This document shows positions 46,401 through 55,031 of a DNA stretch of 64,000 bases, piece after piece. Position 1 is the stretch's first letter; every line of letters starts with the position of its first letter. Origin of the DNA: Leuctra nigra (Eukaryota > Arthropoda > Insecta > Plecoptera > Leuctridae); contig OW203768.1 in NCBI GenBank assembly GCA_934045905.1, positions 35,741,060 to 35,805,059 on the forward strand. The letters are read 5' to 3'. Below the pieces are notes generated by a model. That model was given only the letters and a program-made list of their open reading frames with translations. It searched no databases and was not told the DNA's origin. The position numbers were made by a program, and so were the translations under genes.

Positions 46401-48464
46401 ACACTCCATTTGGAGAGGACCTTTCAGCGCCTGAGAGCAAAACCCTATACAATTGCCAATAAAATGCTGTACGTACCTGTATGTATTACACACCTCAGAA
46501 ATTGGGATTTTCTTTGCTCCTCTACTGTTATGGGGTGAAATGGAGGTAGTGCCAGAAAAATAACGAAAATTAGCGTGGAAAATAGGAATTCCAAACTGAA
46601 AATTGTTTTTTCGCTGACTGCAAATTTCGGTGCCAAACAAATTAGGTAGTACCTACCTATTGTAGTTAGAGGTATCTATCTTCCTAGGTATCTTTCGTCC
46701 AAGGAAAAAAGTGCAAGTAGGTAAGTTGAAGAAAAAATAGTGAGAAAATTGGTACATACCTACCTACCAGGTATGCATAGATTCCGGCAGGCATAGATTC
46801 TATTGGCTGATAGGTACCTACCTACTACCTAGGTAGGTACCTATCAGCCAATAGAATCTATGCCTGCCGGAATCTTATTCGTTGATAAAAATTAGTCGTT
46901 ATTTTTTTCCTCATACACAGTCTCACTTATTTCAGGCAAAGGCCTCCTGTGGGGGTGTCGACATACATATCTACCTAGTATAGCCCAGCCAGCACCAGAG
47001 GTAGTTTATGATTAAATCACACTTACATCGTAACTGAAGTGCCAAATGAATTTGGTACAGTTAGATTAAATTACCTAGGTAGGTACCTAACAATATATTT
47101 ATTGTGTTTCTGTAGCAGGAAATCTAGAGACCAATTGTGCCGTCCGTCAACTGTGCTTCAACTCTGGAATGATTAGGTACCTACTAACATAATTTCTCCA
47201 ACGAGATTTTGTGAAAGAAACCCCAAAGGCTGTCTCAAGATATTGAAAGCAAGTCTATACTTACATCATTACAAAAAATGCATTCACATTGCTTGATGGT
47301 GCATGTGTCCTTGAGTGGAACCTCCCCAAGACACAACTTGCAGAGAACCGTCGGTTGTTTGACCGCCACAAAACCCCCGGCTGCATTCAGCGAATACCTC
47401 GACGATGACGCCATGGACAGCAGGCTGCTGCATCGCGAGCACACCGGCGACGACTCGGAAGGAATCCGCAGCCGATTCCTCGGTGTGATAGGCTCCACTG
47501 AACCCAGCGTGGCGCACTTCCGCATGGGGATGGCGGCGCGCGCCAGACTGCCGCAACTCCCGTGGTGCTGCTTGTCCCCGCTGGAGTGTGGCGCGAGGAT
47601 CTCGTGGCGCAACAGAGCCATCATAGACGGCGTGGACAAACTGTTCGGATGGCGTTGAGATCTGTTGGACAGCGGCCGACGGGTTGGAGTTGGAGACTCG
47701 TTTACTTCAATTTGTGAGTTGGAGTCTTTGTGAACGAAAGGTGTTCGAAAAGATGAGACGGCACTGAAGGATGTGTTAGGTCGAGAAGATTCCGATTGCC
47801 AAAACGATGGATTAGTTTCATTCATTAGTGGTAATCTTGAAGTGGAAGGAGTGTCGTAGTGAGTCTTCACTGTCCAGGGCACCGCGTTGGTTTCGTCCAT
47901 GTTTTTCCTAGTCTTGGACGATGGGATGTGAGATTTCAGTTGCCAGGGCGAAGGATTAGTGACGTCGTACGGCTTCACCGGCAGTCTTGAAGTCGAGGCA
48001 TCGCCATGAGTCTTGGGCAGCGAATATGAGTCGTCATCGTGCATCAAGGGCACTCTGGCAGGAGATGTCGAGTTCACGTGAGTAGGCGTCGTTGGACTGG
48101 TGTCATCTTCATGAATCAACGGTACTCTGGACGGCGAGTAAATGTCCGCATCGGAGCCACTAGAGCTGCCACCTGGGGGCGGTTGTCTGGACTTGAGACT
48201 CCATCGACTCGGTGGTTTCATGGTCGGCGGATGATTGTTAGTGAAACTATGTTCCTCGTCTTCTTCGACCAAAGTTCCGTACCCGTTCCACGATTTGCAT
48301 ACGCGATGACGACGCCTGCGTTTGTCGACTCCAGCGCTGCCTGCAAGCTCTTGTACTTCAGAACCACACCAAGACTTGCACACTTGACCTCGTCTTTCAT
48401 CAGTCGCTTCTCTATGCTCGTTCCTGCTTTGGTACCTACTATCTCCGGTCGGGTCACCACTCAT
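28254..48464 (-). CDS. RNF144A: E3 ubiquitin-protein ligase RNF144A-like (RBR family, membrane-anchored)
   Basis: Five coding exons joined in phase give 647 residues. RBR ligases take ubiquitin from E2 onto a catalytic cysteine in RING2 and pass it to substrate. RING1 begins at Cys375 ([14 protein letters not shown]) and spans the exon 1-2 junction; the IBR follows ([22 protein letters not shown]); RING2 is [15 protein letters not shown], with Cys550 matching the known catalytic position of the family. A single membrane helix at about 602-627 contains a GxxxG (GIFAG), as in RNF144A, and a Cys-rich tail follows. Vertebrate RNF144A has about 290 residues; the extra 370-residue N-terminus here is Ser/Pro-rich with repeated SRxPL and PxxW motifs. 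The start is the first ATG after an in-frame stop (48489-48491). Introns: 1078, 3769, 11937 and 1483 bp; intron 3 is packed with transposons. RNF144B is the main alternative paralog name. Confidence 0.93.
29097..29726. mobile_element. hAT-type MITE with GGGTAC/ACCCG motifs
   Basis: Ends TAGGGATGTCGGCGGGT and ACCCGCCGACGCGACATCCCTA-type (shown here by its key bases only) are inverted, flanked by CTTTTTAC and CTTTTTAG (7 of 8 identical). Near both ends ACTCGGGT and GGGTACCCG words repeat. Located in RNF144A intron 4. Confidence 0.85.
29968..30161 (-). CDS. RNF144A: RNF144A coding exon 4
   Basis: Acceptor CATTCCAG, 194 bp, encodes the linker and RING2 with the catalytic cysteine ([20 protein letters not shown]); donor GAC|GTAAGT. 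Confidence 0.92.
30708..31596. mobile_element. hAT-type MITE inside LINE1
   Basis: Ends CAGGGTTGGGTCA and TGACCCAACCCTG are inverted; the 8-bp duplication GTTGTATT is perfect (30700-30707, 31597-31604). Both ends are filled with ATTCTACGCGTAGAAT-like palindromic words. No transposase. Confidence 0.93.
31505..31852. repeat. Fold-back inverted duplication of MITE end plus LINE flank
   Basis: The last 90 or so bases of the MITE with 32 bases of LINE flank reappear inverted at 31758-31852 with one clear mismatch in the MITE part. Between them, 31629-31757 encodes LINE1 C-terminal sequence ([13 protein letters not shown]) on the plus strand, opposite to the rest of LINE1. This part of the LINE has been inverted. 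Confidence 0.85.
34162..34180. repeat. (AAT)n microsatellite
   Basis: Six to seven AAT triplets in a row. Confidence 0.9.
34805..34838. repeat. Poly-G tract
   Basis: Thirty-four bases, all G except one C at 34810. Could form G-quadruplexes and is prone to sequencing error in length. Confidence 0.9.
34947..35155. mobile_element. TA-flanked MITE, copy b
   Basis: Same family as 22565-22775, about 90 percent alike by eye. Perfect inverted ends of about 29 bp, starting CACTCGACAATTCATAAAAC, flanked by TA. Confidence 0.9.
35390..36850 (-). pseudogene. LINE2: 5'-truncated non-LTR retrotransposon with RT
   Basis: Minus strand. An uninterrupted RT portion (36838-36035) has [32 protein letters not shown] and the catalytic FVDD, so the active-site aspartates are intact. 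It continues after a frameshift with 35977-35741 ([20 protein letters not shown]) and 35740-35519. The endonuclease half is missing, as usual for 5'-truncated LINEs. It differs clearly from LINE1. CR1/Jockey-type lineage is likely. Confidence 0.87.
37043..37210. mobile_element. Two tRNA-derived SINE heads, head to head
   Basis: The left piece is minus strand (GGTGGTAGAGCCCTTGCC, then GGTTCAAGCCC); the right is plus strand (TAGCTCCGGTGGTGAAG, then GGTTCGAGTTCC). Neither has a full cloverleaf. Confidence 0.6.
37241..37391. mobile_element. 151-bp foldback MITE
   Basis: Two arms of 70 bp (37241-37310, 37322-37391) are near-perfect inverted copies around an 11-bp loop; the outer words are CTTGGTGGCTCTGGTTT and AAACCAGAGCCACCGAG. 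Confidence 0.88.
38080..38584. mobile_element. hAT-type MITE with AATCGATT motifs
   Basis: Ends TAGGGGTGTTCACGATT and AATCGTTGAACACCACTA; perfect 8-bp duplication ATACAAAC (38072-38079, 38585-38592). AATCGATTAATCGATT words dominate both ends. Confidence 0.92.
38700..38815 (-). pseudogene. LINE1 endonuclease, separated 5' piece
   Basis: Encodes [20 protein letters not shown] and the residues just before GGDFNID of the main LINE1 body. It is displaced 4.7 kb by the composite element at 33961-38699. No clear start of the LINE was found upstream. Confidence 0.8.
39041..40558. mobile_element. Foldback element with repeated GGACATTTTACCGA ends
   Basis: About 100 bp at each end are inverted copies built from tandem GGACAYTTTACCGA units. 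The interior is a tandem array of about 44-45 bp units (CTCCAAAATTTTGACAAAAT core) on the left and its inverted version on the right. A perfect 8-bp duplication AAACTAAT flanks it (39033-39040, 40559-40566). Protein frames over the array are artefacts. Confidence 0.87.
40783..41868. repeat. 1,086-bp near-perfect palindrome (paired MITEs)
   Basis: Arms 40783-41319 and 41332-41868 are inverted copies with a 12-bp centre; the coordinates sum exactly at both ends, so there is no net indel. I see only a handful of differences per arm. Each arm itself has inverted ends (CTGATTTACACTGTTCAAG), so this is two MITE copies head to head. TTAA abuts both outer ends. Confidence 0.93.
42099..42254 (-). CDS. 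RNF144A: RNF144A coding exon 3
   Basis: Acceptor TCATCACAG; encodes the IBR cysteines ([29 protein letters not shown]); donor CACG|GTACGC. Confidence 0.9.
42300..42459. other. Intron sequence, nothing recognised
   Basis: RNF144A intron 2 sequence with no clear element. Confidence 0.4.
42460..42875 (-). pseudogene. Old LINE 3'-end remnant
   Basis: Minus-strand sequence near 42865-42790 encodes [17 protein letters not shown], resembling the C-terminus of non-LTR retrotransposon RT proteins, followed by non-coding sequence. Clade not assignable. Confidence 0.4.
42877..45783. mobile_element. Large non-autonomous element with AATGTAAGTGACCG repeats
   Basis: Imperfect inverted ends GGGCCATTCCATGT and complement of GGGCGATTCCACGG. 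Four exact AATGTAAGTGACCG words (44861, 45051, 45391, 45759) and four variants lie in the right third. A nested inverted-repeat element lies inside. No target duplication could be fixed, so the outer limits are provisional. Confidence 0.5.
43093..44738. mobile_element. Inverted-repeat element (97-bp arms)
   Basis: Arms 43093-43189 and 44643-44738 share GGCAGCTGGAGCTACCCCTG and ACGCGCATTGTTGGCGGGAT in opposite orientation. The 1.45-kb interior is AT-rich and lacks a transposase. Confidence 0.7.
46024..46186 (-). CDS. RNF144A: RNF144A coding exon 2
   Basis: Acceptor GTGTCCGCAG, then [20 protein letters not shown], finishing RING1; donor AGAG|GTCAGT leaves one base of a Glu codon. Confidence 0.92.
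46307..46398. mobile_element. 92-bp mini-MITE
   Basis: Inverted ends GGTCGGGGACAGGCTAAG and complement (24 of 26 match), 120 bp upstream (in gene orientation) of RNF144A exon 2. Confidence 0.75.
46405..46612 (-). repeat. Dispersed repeat (partner at 7554-7765)
   Basis: Minus-strand copy of the 7554-7765 repeat, in RNF144A intron 1; shares GGACCTTTCAGCGCCTGA and CTCCTCTA/GGTGAAATGGAGGTAGTGCC. Confidence 0.7.
46780..46874. repeat. 95-bp perfect palindrome
   Basis: Arms 46780-46823 and 46831-46874 are exact inverted copies (GATTCCGGCAGGCATAGATT outward end) around a 7-bp centre with TAGGTACCTA motifs. Confidence 0.9.
46925..46985 (-). repeat. Possible LINE 3'-tail scrap
   Basis: On the minus strand, GGAGGCCTTTGCC followed by GAAATAAGTGAGACT resembles the AGGAGGCCTTTGCCC tail common in insect LINEs. 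Very short. Confidence 0.3.
47265..48464 (-). CDS. RNF144A: RNF144A coding exon 1
   Basis: Residues 1-400: disordered N-terminal extension with repeated motifs, then the first half of RING1. Donor GAT|GTAAGT. Long plus-strand frames over it are shadows. Confidence 0.9.
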
Positions 48465-49354
48465 GCCCTCGACTCTCTCACATAACAATCAATAAATTGC
48501 AATAGAGGTTATCACAAGGCCAGACCATAAACTGCCTTGCCTTCCTAGACTAGGTTTGCCTATTTGTGAAATAAATGTCATCTATCAAGGTGCTTGGGTA
48601 TGAATATGAAGTTGCTGTCATAGTAAAAAGAAGAATTGCTGGCAATCACAGAATAAAATCAATATTGCCCGAGCAAATGTAATATAAGAGTTGAGATGAT
48701 AGACCTAATTCACACATTACGTCAATGTCAACAGTGACATCTGAAGGAGGCTCTTAATACAGTAAAGTAGGCCTACAGTTCCTAATCTGTTTTTGCCCAG
48801 TTGTATCTTCTTGAAGGCAAGATTACTTAATGCGTATCATCACTAAGTCTATGCGAGATCACGACAAAAATTCAGATCCACAAATAAATACAATTTCATT
48901 TCCACTCTTTGATGTATGTATAAACAACTTGCGAATGTCGTAATTATTTTAATAGTTGTAGTACCTATACGAATTACATTCTTAAAAACGTTTAATACTT
49001 ATCGCCATCTTGTACTTAAGTCAAGTTTTTAGTTGCAAAAAAGAACTGTAGGGGCGCATGCAAAGATACTAATATACTGGCTGGCGCATGGTACAAGTGT
49101 GAAGAGAGTGCACCAATAAAAATGTTAATACCATGCTTACAAAGTGAAAACCCCTAAAGATTCTCTGGACGTGATTGGTCAGCTCAGGTGGTCTGGTCAA
49201 CAAGTAAACCAGAGGTAAACTGTCAACAAAAACCTGTTTTTAAGGTTATGAGCGGGTACTGACTGTGTATTGTTGGTGTATTGTGTGCTTTTGTTGGTTG
49301 TACCTACCGAGTACCTACCTATATTATTATTGTTTCAGCACGGTGTTATGAATT
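48465..49354. promoter_or_regulatory. Shared divergent upstream region of RNF144A and PMS2
   Basis: About 890 bp separate the two start codons. It must contain both 5' UTRs and probably both promoters. No TATA box or initiator could be fixed by eye, and no transposon was recognised here, in contrast to its surroundings. Confidence 0.5.
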
Positions 49355-49471
49355 ATGACGGATAAAGCAACAAACGAGTTGACATTTTGTGATTCTAGTC
49401 CTACTACTCATAAGCCAAAAATCATTCAAGCAATTAAGAAAAATGCAGTTCACCAAATCTGTTCTGGCCAG
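49355..49471 (+). CDS. PMS2: PMS2 coding exon 1
   Basis: Residues 1-39, ending HQICSGQ; donor CAG|GTGAGT. Confidence 0.92.
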
Positions 49472-50132
49472 GTGAGTTGTTTGAGGTTTGTAGTAAGGTA
49501 GGTAGGTAGTCATTTTACATAAAAGCAGAAATGATGATTGATAGTGTTCTTACTTATCATATTATGATAATACGAAAGGTTCCAATATGAAATTTTCCCT
49601 CACCTCCATTTATGATCAACGTTTACACTATTCTGAACTACCTACAGGTTGTGCTGAATCTAGCAATTGCAGTGAAGGAGTTGGTTGAAAATGCACTTGA
49701 CGCTGGTGCAACAAGCATCGAGATACGTCTAACAGACTTCGGAAGCAAACTTATTGAAGTTATTGACAATGGTTGTGGAGTAGAAGAGACAAATTTTCAG
49801 GGATTAAGTGAGTACCTACTACTCAGTCAATAAGCATGGTACTTTGTCATCTAAAAATAGAAGCTCCTAAAACTAGGTGTTTGTTAGAATTTGTATTTAA
49901 TGTAGACGACTCTTGGTTATTTGTAGCATTGAAACACCATACCTCCAAGCTGCAAGAGTTCACTGACCTTGTAGCCGTGACGACATTTGGTTTCCGCGGT
50001 GAGGCGCTCAGTTCACTGTGTGCACTCGGCGAGTTGACAGTACTCACGCGCCACACCGAAGCTGCGAGCGCTACTCGCTTGAAGTTTGATCATCGGGGCA
50101 AAATTGATGGGCAATCTCCATGTGCTCGACAG
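49355..50132 (+). CDS. PMS2: Mismatch repair endonuclease PMS2 (5' part)
   Basis: Three coding exons (49355-49471, 49648-49807, 49927-50132) join in phase for residues 1-161. PMS2 pairs with MLH1 as MutL-alpha, which nicks DNA during mismatch repair in the nucleus. All three N-terminal GHKL ATPase motifs are present: [10 protein letters not shown] (50-59, Mg/ATP Glu and Asn), DNGCGV (79-84) and GFRGEAL (114-120). The opening [20 protein letters not shown] and LKHHTSK mark PMS2 rather than MLH1 or PMS1. The start is ATGACGGAT at 49355; an overlapping ATG at 49348 stops after five codons. The next exon would complete the ATPase and was not found to 64000, so intron 3 exceeds 13.8 kb. The endonuclease half of the protein is outside the window. 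Confidence 0.93.
49648..49807 (+). CDS. PMS2: PMS2 coding exon 2
   Basis: Acceptor CTACCTACAG; ATPase motifs I and II; donor TTAA|GTGAGT after one base of a Thr codon. Confidence 0.93.
49927..50132 (+). CDS. PMS2: PMS2 coding exon 3
   Basis: Acceptor TTATTTGTAG; LKHHTSK and [13 protein letters not shown]; ends CGACAG|GTAATT. Confidence 0.93.
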
Positions 50133-50284
50133 GTAATTTCATTGATGTCCATTTGATTGTATTAGGCCAAGAGAATTGGTTCACACAGTATTTTAGATAG
50201 ACCTTGGTACACCACTACATTAAACAACACTAAAAATGAAAAAAAAAATAGTATCTTGAACAAATTTTTCTCCTTTTAGTTAAT

Positions 50285-53200
50285 TTGCAAGTACTAGGTA
50301 ACTCGATGGTCGTCTTTTCGGTGGGGTTGAAGACAGCATTGGATTTCGGCAGCGGTTCAGGTGTCCGAGCAGTCCTATTTAGGATCCGTTCTGCTCGCCC
50401 TCGTATGAGGGAAGGGGCTAGAAAAGGTGCTCCAAACATAACCTGTCTTCATTTCAAGTCGCCTGGGTAACCGCGCCCAGGGATTACTCATCACTGCGGT
50501 CGAAACACAAACAATCATAAGAAGAAGAAGAAGTTAATAAAGAGTATAAATCTTGCAGCGTGGAACGTCAGGACACTTATGGATCGGGAAGGTTCTGACA
50601 GGCCAGAGCGACGTACGGCGCTGGTGGCAAAGGAGTTAGCTCGCTATGATGTGGATATCGCGGCTCTCTCAGAAACTCGCTTCGCTGATGAGAGTCAACT
50701 GGAGTAGACAGTTGATAAGTACGTGTTCTTTTGGAAAGGGAAAAGATTAGATGAACCACGTATCCATGGAGTGGGCTTTGCTATCAAGGCAAAGTTGGTC
50801 GGTGAACTAACAGAGCTACCAACCGGACATTCAGAACGTCTTATGTCTGTTAAAATAGCGTTTTCATCATCAGATACCAGATGCCTTGTCCTCGTGAGTG
50901 CTTACGCCCCAACAATGCAGGCATCGATTGAGGAGAAGGAAAGTTTCTACCTGGCGCTTGACAGGATAGTCTCTTCAGTTGGGAAAACTGATAAGTTGAT
51001 TATACTTGGTGACTTCAATGCCCGTGTAGGGAAGGACCACATCATCTGGAAGAGCGTCATTGGTCGGCATGGCATTGGGAATGTTAACTCCAATGGTGTC
51101 CTTCTCCTTAGCAAATGTGCTGAGCATGAGCTGGTCCTTACGAACACATTGTTCCAGCAAAAGGACAAATATAAGACCACCTGGCAACATCCTAGATCGA
51201 AGCACTGGCATCTTATTGACTATGTTATTACGCGTCAGTGCGATGTTCGTGATATTAAGAGCACAAGGGTGATGCGTGGGGCGGATTGCTGGACAGATCA
51301 TCGCATGGTGTTAACCAAAACCTCACTGCAGATCAGACGCTCATATCAGATGAAGAAATCACAAGTATGTAAAGTTAATGTGCGGCGTTTGCGCGATCCA
51401 TTGTATCAGAAGCAATTCAGTGCGGCTGTATCTAGAATGCTCAGTTGTCACGAAACACCTTCTACAACTAGTGAGCATTGCAAGACGTTAAATAGTGTTA
51501 TGTATGATGCAAGCTTGGAGGTTTGTGGAAAAGTCAAGAAAGCACAACCTGACTGGTTTCTGGACAATAACGAGGAGATAGTGAATGTTCTCAATCAGAA
51601 GAGGATTGCTCATCGGTTGTTCCTTCAAGCCCCGTTATCTCAGAACGCGAAGGCAGCTTATCGTGTAGCCAAAGCAGAAGTACAGCGTCGCACTCGGGAA
51701 ATGAAGAACATTTGGTGGCAGAAGAAAGCGCAAGAACTTCAGCTTTTAGCAGACCGCAATGATCAGTTGGGTTTCTTCGAAGCGCTCAAAGTTGTCTATG
51801 GTCCTACTCATAGTACAGTACATCCAATTAATGACAAAGGTGGTAACCTGCTTACAACAGAATTGGGTATAAGTGAGCGTGAGAAGGAACACTACGAAGA
51901 GCTGCTGAATCAAGTGCGTCCTGTAGCGTATCAGCTAATGGAGGAGATACCTCCGTACAGGCCTGTCATAGAACTGGACCAGGAGCCAAGCCTCACGGAG
52001 GTCAAGCAAGCCATTGGACAACTTAAAAACAACAAAGCCCCTGGCGTTGATGGTGTGCCACCTGAAGCACTCAAGTACGGTGGAAATGAAGTTGCAAACA
52101 GTGTATACAATCTTGTACTCCATATCTGGCGGACAACAAACATCCCAGAGGCCTTTCAGGAATCTCGGACTGTGAATATTTATAAAAGAAAGGGTAATAA
52201 AGCTGATTGTGGCAATTATAGGGGTATTGCGCTTCTCTCGGTTGTTGGTAAGGTATTCGGCAAAATTGTTGTCAAGCGACTGACAACAGTTCTTGATCGC
52301 ATTACACCTGAATCGCAGGCAGGATTTCGGTCTTGTCGTGGCACTGTCGATATGATATTCACTTTCAGGCAGCTTCAAGAGAAATGCATAGAGCAGGGGC
52401 GGCATTTGTACGCAGCATTTGTTGACCTAGCTAAGGCATTTGATTCCATAGACAGAGCTACACTCTGGGCAGTTTTACAACGACTCGGTGTCCCGCCACA
52501 CCTGACGATGTTGATTGCTAAGTTGCATGAATATAACAAGACTTGCATTTGTACTGGGAAGTTGGAGACCGACTACTTTGTTACGAGAACAGGTGTGCGT
52601 CAAGGTTGTGTTTTGGCCCCAACGCTGTTCAATGCATATATGACCGCCTTTTTGTTTGTTGTCGACAAGCGTCTCCGCGTCAGAGGCATTGAAGTCAAGT
52701 AAAGATTCGACGGAGGTTTACACAACTTGAGCAGGCTTCGGTCCGACATGAAAACGTTGCGTGCGTTCATCACTGAGCTGCAGTATGCTGATGACTGCGC
52801 TTTAGTAGCGCACTCAGTTGAGGATCTCCAAGAAATTATAAATGTCTATGCCGAGGTCTATGGTATGTTCGGACTTGAAGTCAACACAAGGAAGACGCAA
52901 GTACTGTCTTGCCCAGCGAATGGTGCTTTGCACGTAACTGCAGTCAGTGTGCATGGAATACAGTTGCAAGAGGTGTCACACTTCCCATACCTTGGTAGTG
53001 TTGTATCTTCCAATGCCTCACTTGACATTGAAGTGCAAAATAGGATTAAGAGTGCTGCGTCTGCGGTAGCAAGACTGAACTCCCGTGTCTTTTGTGCAAG
53101 AGATATTTCATTGCGTACAAAATCAGATATATATAAGGCAGTTGTGATACCAGCTCTTCTGTATGGGTGTGAAACATGGGTACCATACAGGAGGCACGTG

Positions 53201-53348
53201 CGCAGCCTGGAGCGTTTTCAGCAGCATTTCCTGAGAAGAGTTCTCAATGTGCACTGGAGCGACTATATCCGTAATGATATAGTTCTACATAAGATGAATT
53301 GCAAACCAATCGAGGAGTTGCTAGTCAAATCCAGACTGAGATGGTCGG
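50285..53348 (+). pseudogene. LINE3: endonuclease/RT non-LTR retrotransposon with two nonsense codons
   Basis: Inserted in PMS2 intron 3. After a 5' leader (50285-50530) one reading frame runs to 53348 except for TAG at 50705-50707 and TAA at 52700-52702. It encodes an AP-type endonuclease (AAWNVRTLMDREG, ALSETRFADE, LILGDFNARVGKD, DYVITR, DHRMVL) and RT (NKAPGVDGVPPEALKYG, SQAGFRSCRGTVDMIF, DLAKAFDSIDR, GVRQGCVLAPTLFNAY) with the catalytic YADD at 52784-52795. Proteins of this kind are often mislabelled craniofacial development protein 2-like. The frame is otherwise intact, so decay is recent. The 3' end is lost: at 53349 it joins an unrelated repeat. Confidence 0.9.
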
Positions 53349-53350
53349 GG

Positions 53351-54036
53351 CTAGTTTCATACCGATCTGTCAACCAGTTTTCGAGATATGGCGTTTCTTC
53401 CGGTTTCAAAATGGCTGCTGAAATCACTGACTCCTTGAATTATAATTTAAACATGATTACATTTTATTATAAGCTGTCTGAAATAGTATATTTATTGCAT
53501 CAACATGTAAATTTGTGAGATTCTTAAAAAGTGTGACGTCATTTCCAGTTTTGGTATGGAAAACTGAAAATATTATTGATGATAATACATAAAGTTGACC
53601 GTCTGAATTGTTTAGCGCTGGTTTCGTTCAAATCTATTTAGCCGTTATTGATATATGATGTCACTTCCGGTTTCAAAATGGCGGCTTCCGGTTGGTTTTA
53701 TAACAAGTCAAATGAGATATCAAAAGTACATACGTTACATAAATATCAAAATAATCGGATCAAATTTGTTGCCGAAATGCCAATCGATGTATTTCAAATT
53801 TCATGACGTCATTTCCGGTTTCGTTAACATAAATTTTAGTCTGTTGCTATTTATAATCCATATAGTTGACCGTCCGAATTGTTTGGCGCTATTTTCGTTC
53901 CAATCAGCTCAGCCGTTGTCGAGATATGATGTCACTTCCGGTTTCAAAATGGCGGCACAAAAAAAGTCAAGGGGGGGAGGGCAAATCAGACGCCAAAAGT
54001 GCACACGTGGTAAAAATGTGAGATTAATCGGTTCAG
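53351..54036 (+). repeat. TGACGTCATTTCCGG module repeat, copy 1
   Basis: About 690 bp, nearly identical to 62108-62796 (I count about six differences). It is built of degenerate modules of roughly 270 bp that repeat CGAGATATG, TCACTTCCGGTTTCAAAATG and TGACGTCATTTCCGG. No coding sense. Confidence 0.88.
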
Positions 54037-54240
54037 CCGTTCAGCCGTGACTCAACTTCTGTTGCGATTTCGCAGCGGCATCGGCGGCACCTGAATCTGA
54101 GCTGTGATTGGCTTAAACGAAAAAACATGGCGGATTTCGCAGATGCCGCCAACATGCCGCCGTCATGGAAAACGTACTTAAGTTTGGTTTTTATCTAACC
54201 ACGATTAAAATTTCAAATAATTTGTTTTGGTCTACCCATT

Positions 54241-54439
54241 TCGTCTCCAATCGTATCACAAAAAGTGCCTACAAAAAGCAGCAAAATCGGTCGCGTTTGC
54301 AGCACCTTAAGGGCAAGGATCGGCTGACTGATCCCAGAGAATCAGCCCTAATTGGCAATTGCTATTGTAGGCGGTGTTTTTAAAGGTAAATAAGGCGGGA
54401 CCAGATTTGGGGACGAATTTGTTGTCATTACTGTGATTG
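54241..54439 (+). repeat. 199-bp repeat, inverted partner at window end
   Basis: Matches the reverse complement of 63802-64000 over its full length with only a few differences; the partner runs off the window, so homology may extend left of 54241. Confidence 0.85.
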
Positions 54440-54738
54440 GTCTAGCTGGGAACAATGTTTGATAACGTTGCCTTCCGACTGTAGTTCCCATGCAAAAAAT
54501 GTAAACAGAAGTGAGATCGGAGACCCCGAGTATTAATTGTTAGGATCGCTGGGTCCAGACTGCTTACCAAGTCAAATGACATAATTAGCATCACTTTCAC
54601 AACACGAACAAAATCATTGTGGATCAAGAATAATCACACACGCAATTAAGTGTTCTACACCTTTAATAGATTGCAAATCTGTTTAATGATTTTTATTCCA
54701 ACCATTATAACGGCGATATATGACACTGATCTTATTTC
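54440..54738. other. Intron sequence before the Gypsy insertion
   Basis: About 300 bp with no recognised element. Confidence 0.4.
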
Positions 54739-54743
54739 ACCAC

Positions 54744-54932
54744 TGTAATGTCAGTACCATTACTTGACTAGTGCAGTGACTAGGGACGTCAGGTCCGGTC
54801 GAACCCGGGACTGCAGGATGTATCGTACGATCTGACAGTAGTAAATGTACCTTCAGACAGAGCAGTCCAAATCTTATTCATCCTTCTGCATCCTCACCCG
54901 TGCTCATCATTAAGAAGTCCAAAGACATCACA
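54744..54932 (+). repeat. Gypsy 5' LTR
   Basis: Starts TG and ends CA; differs from the 3' LTR at two sites (ACCATTACT versus ACCATGACT; CTAGGGACG versus CTAGTGACG). Confidence 0.95.
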
Positions 54933-54935
54933 TTC

Positions 54936-54953
54936 TGGCGACGAGGATATGAG
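54936..54953 (+). promoter_or_regulatory. Gypsy primer-binding site (candidate)
   Basis: TGGCGACGAGGAT lies three bases after the LTR; TGG matches the CCA end of a tRNA. The tRNA identity is not assigned. Confidence 0.6.
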
Positions 54954-55031
54954 AACTCCGAGAAACCATCATTGGACACGATATTTGAGTCCACAGAAGA
55001 GGAAGAAGTTGACGTAAAAACCGAGTTTAAA

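Noticed and set aside
47278..48485. Plus-strand ORFs of 126 and 148 codons
   Set aside because: Shadows of RNF144A exon 1 on the opposite strand.
54165..54383. 72-codon ORF
   Set aside because: Overlaps the repeat found inverted at the window end; no domain, and the reading is not conserved as protein by eye.
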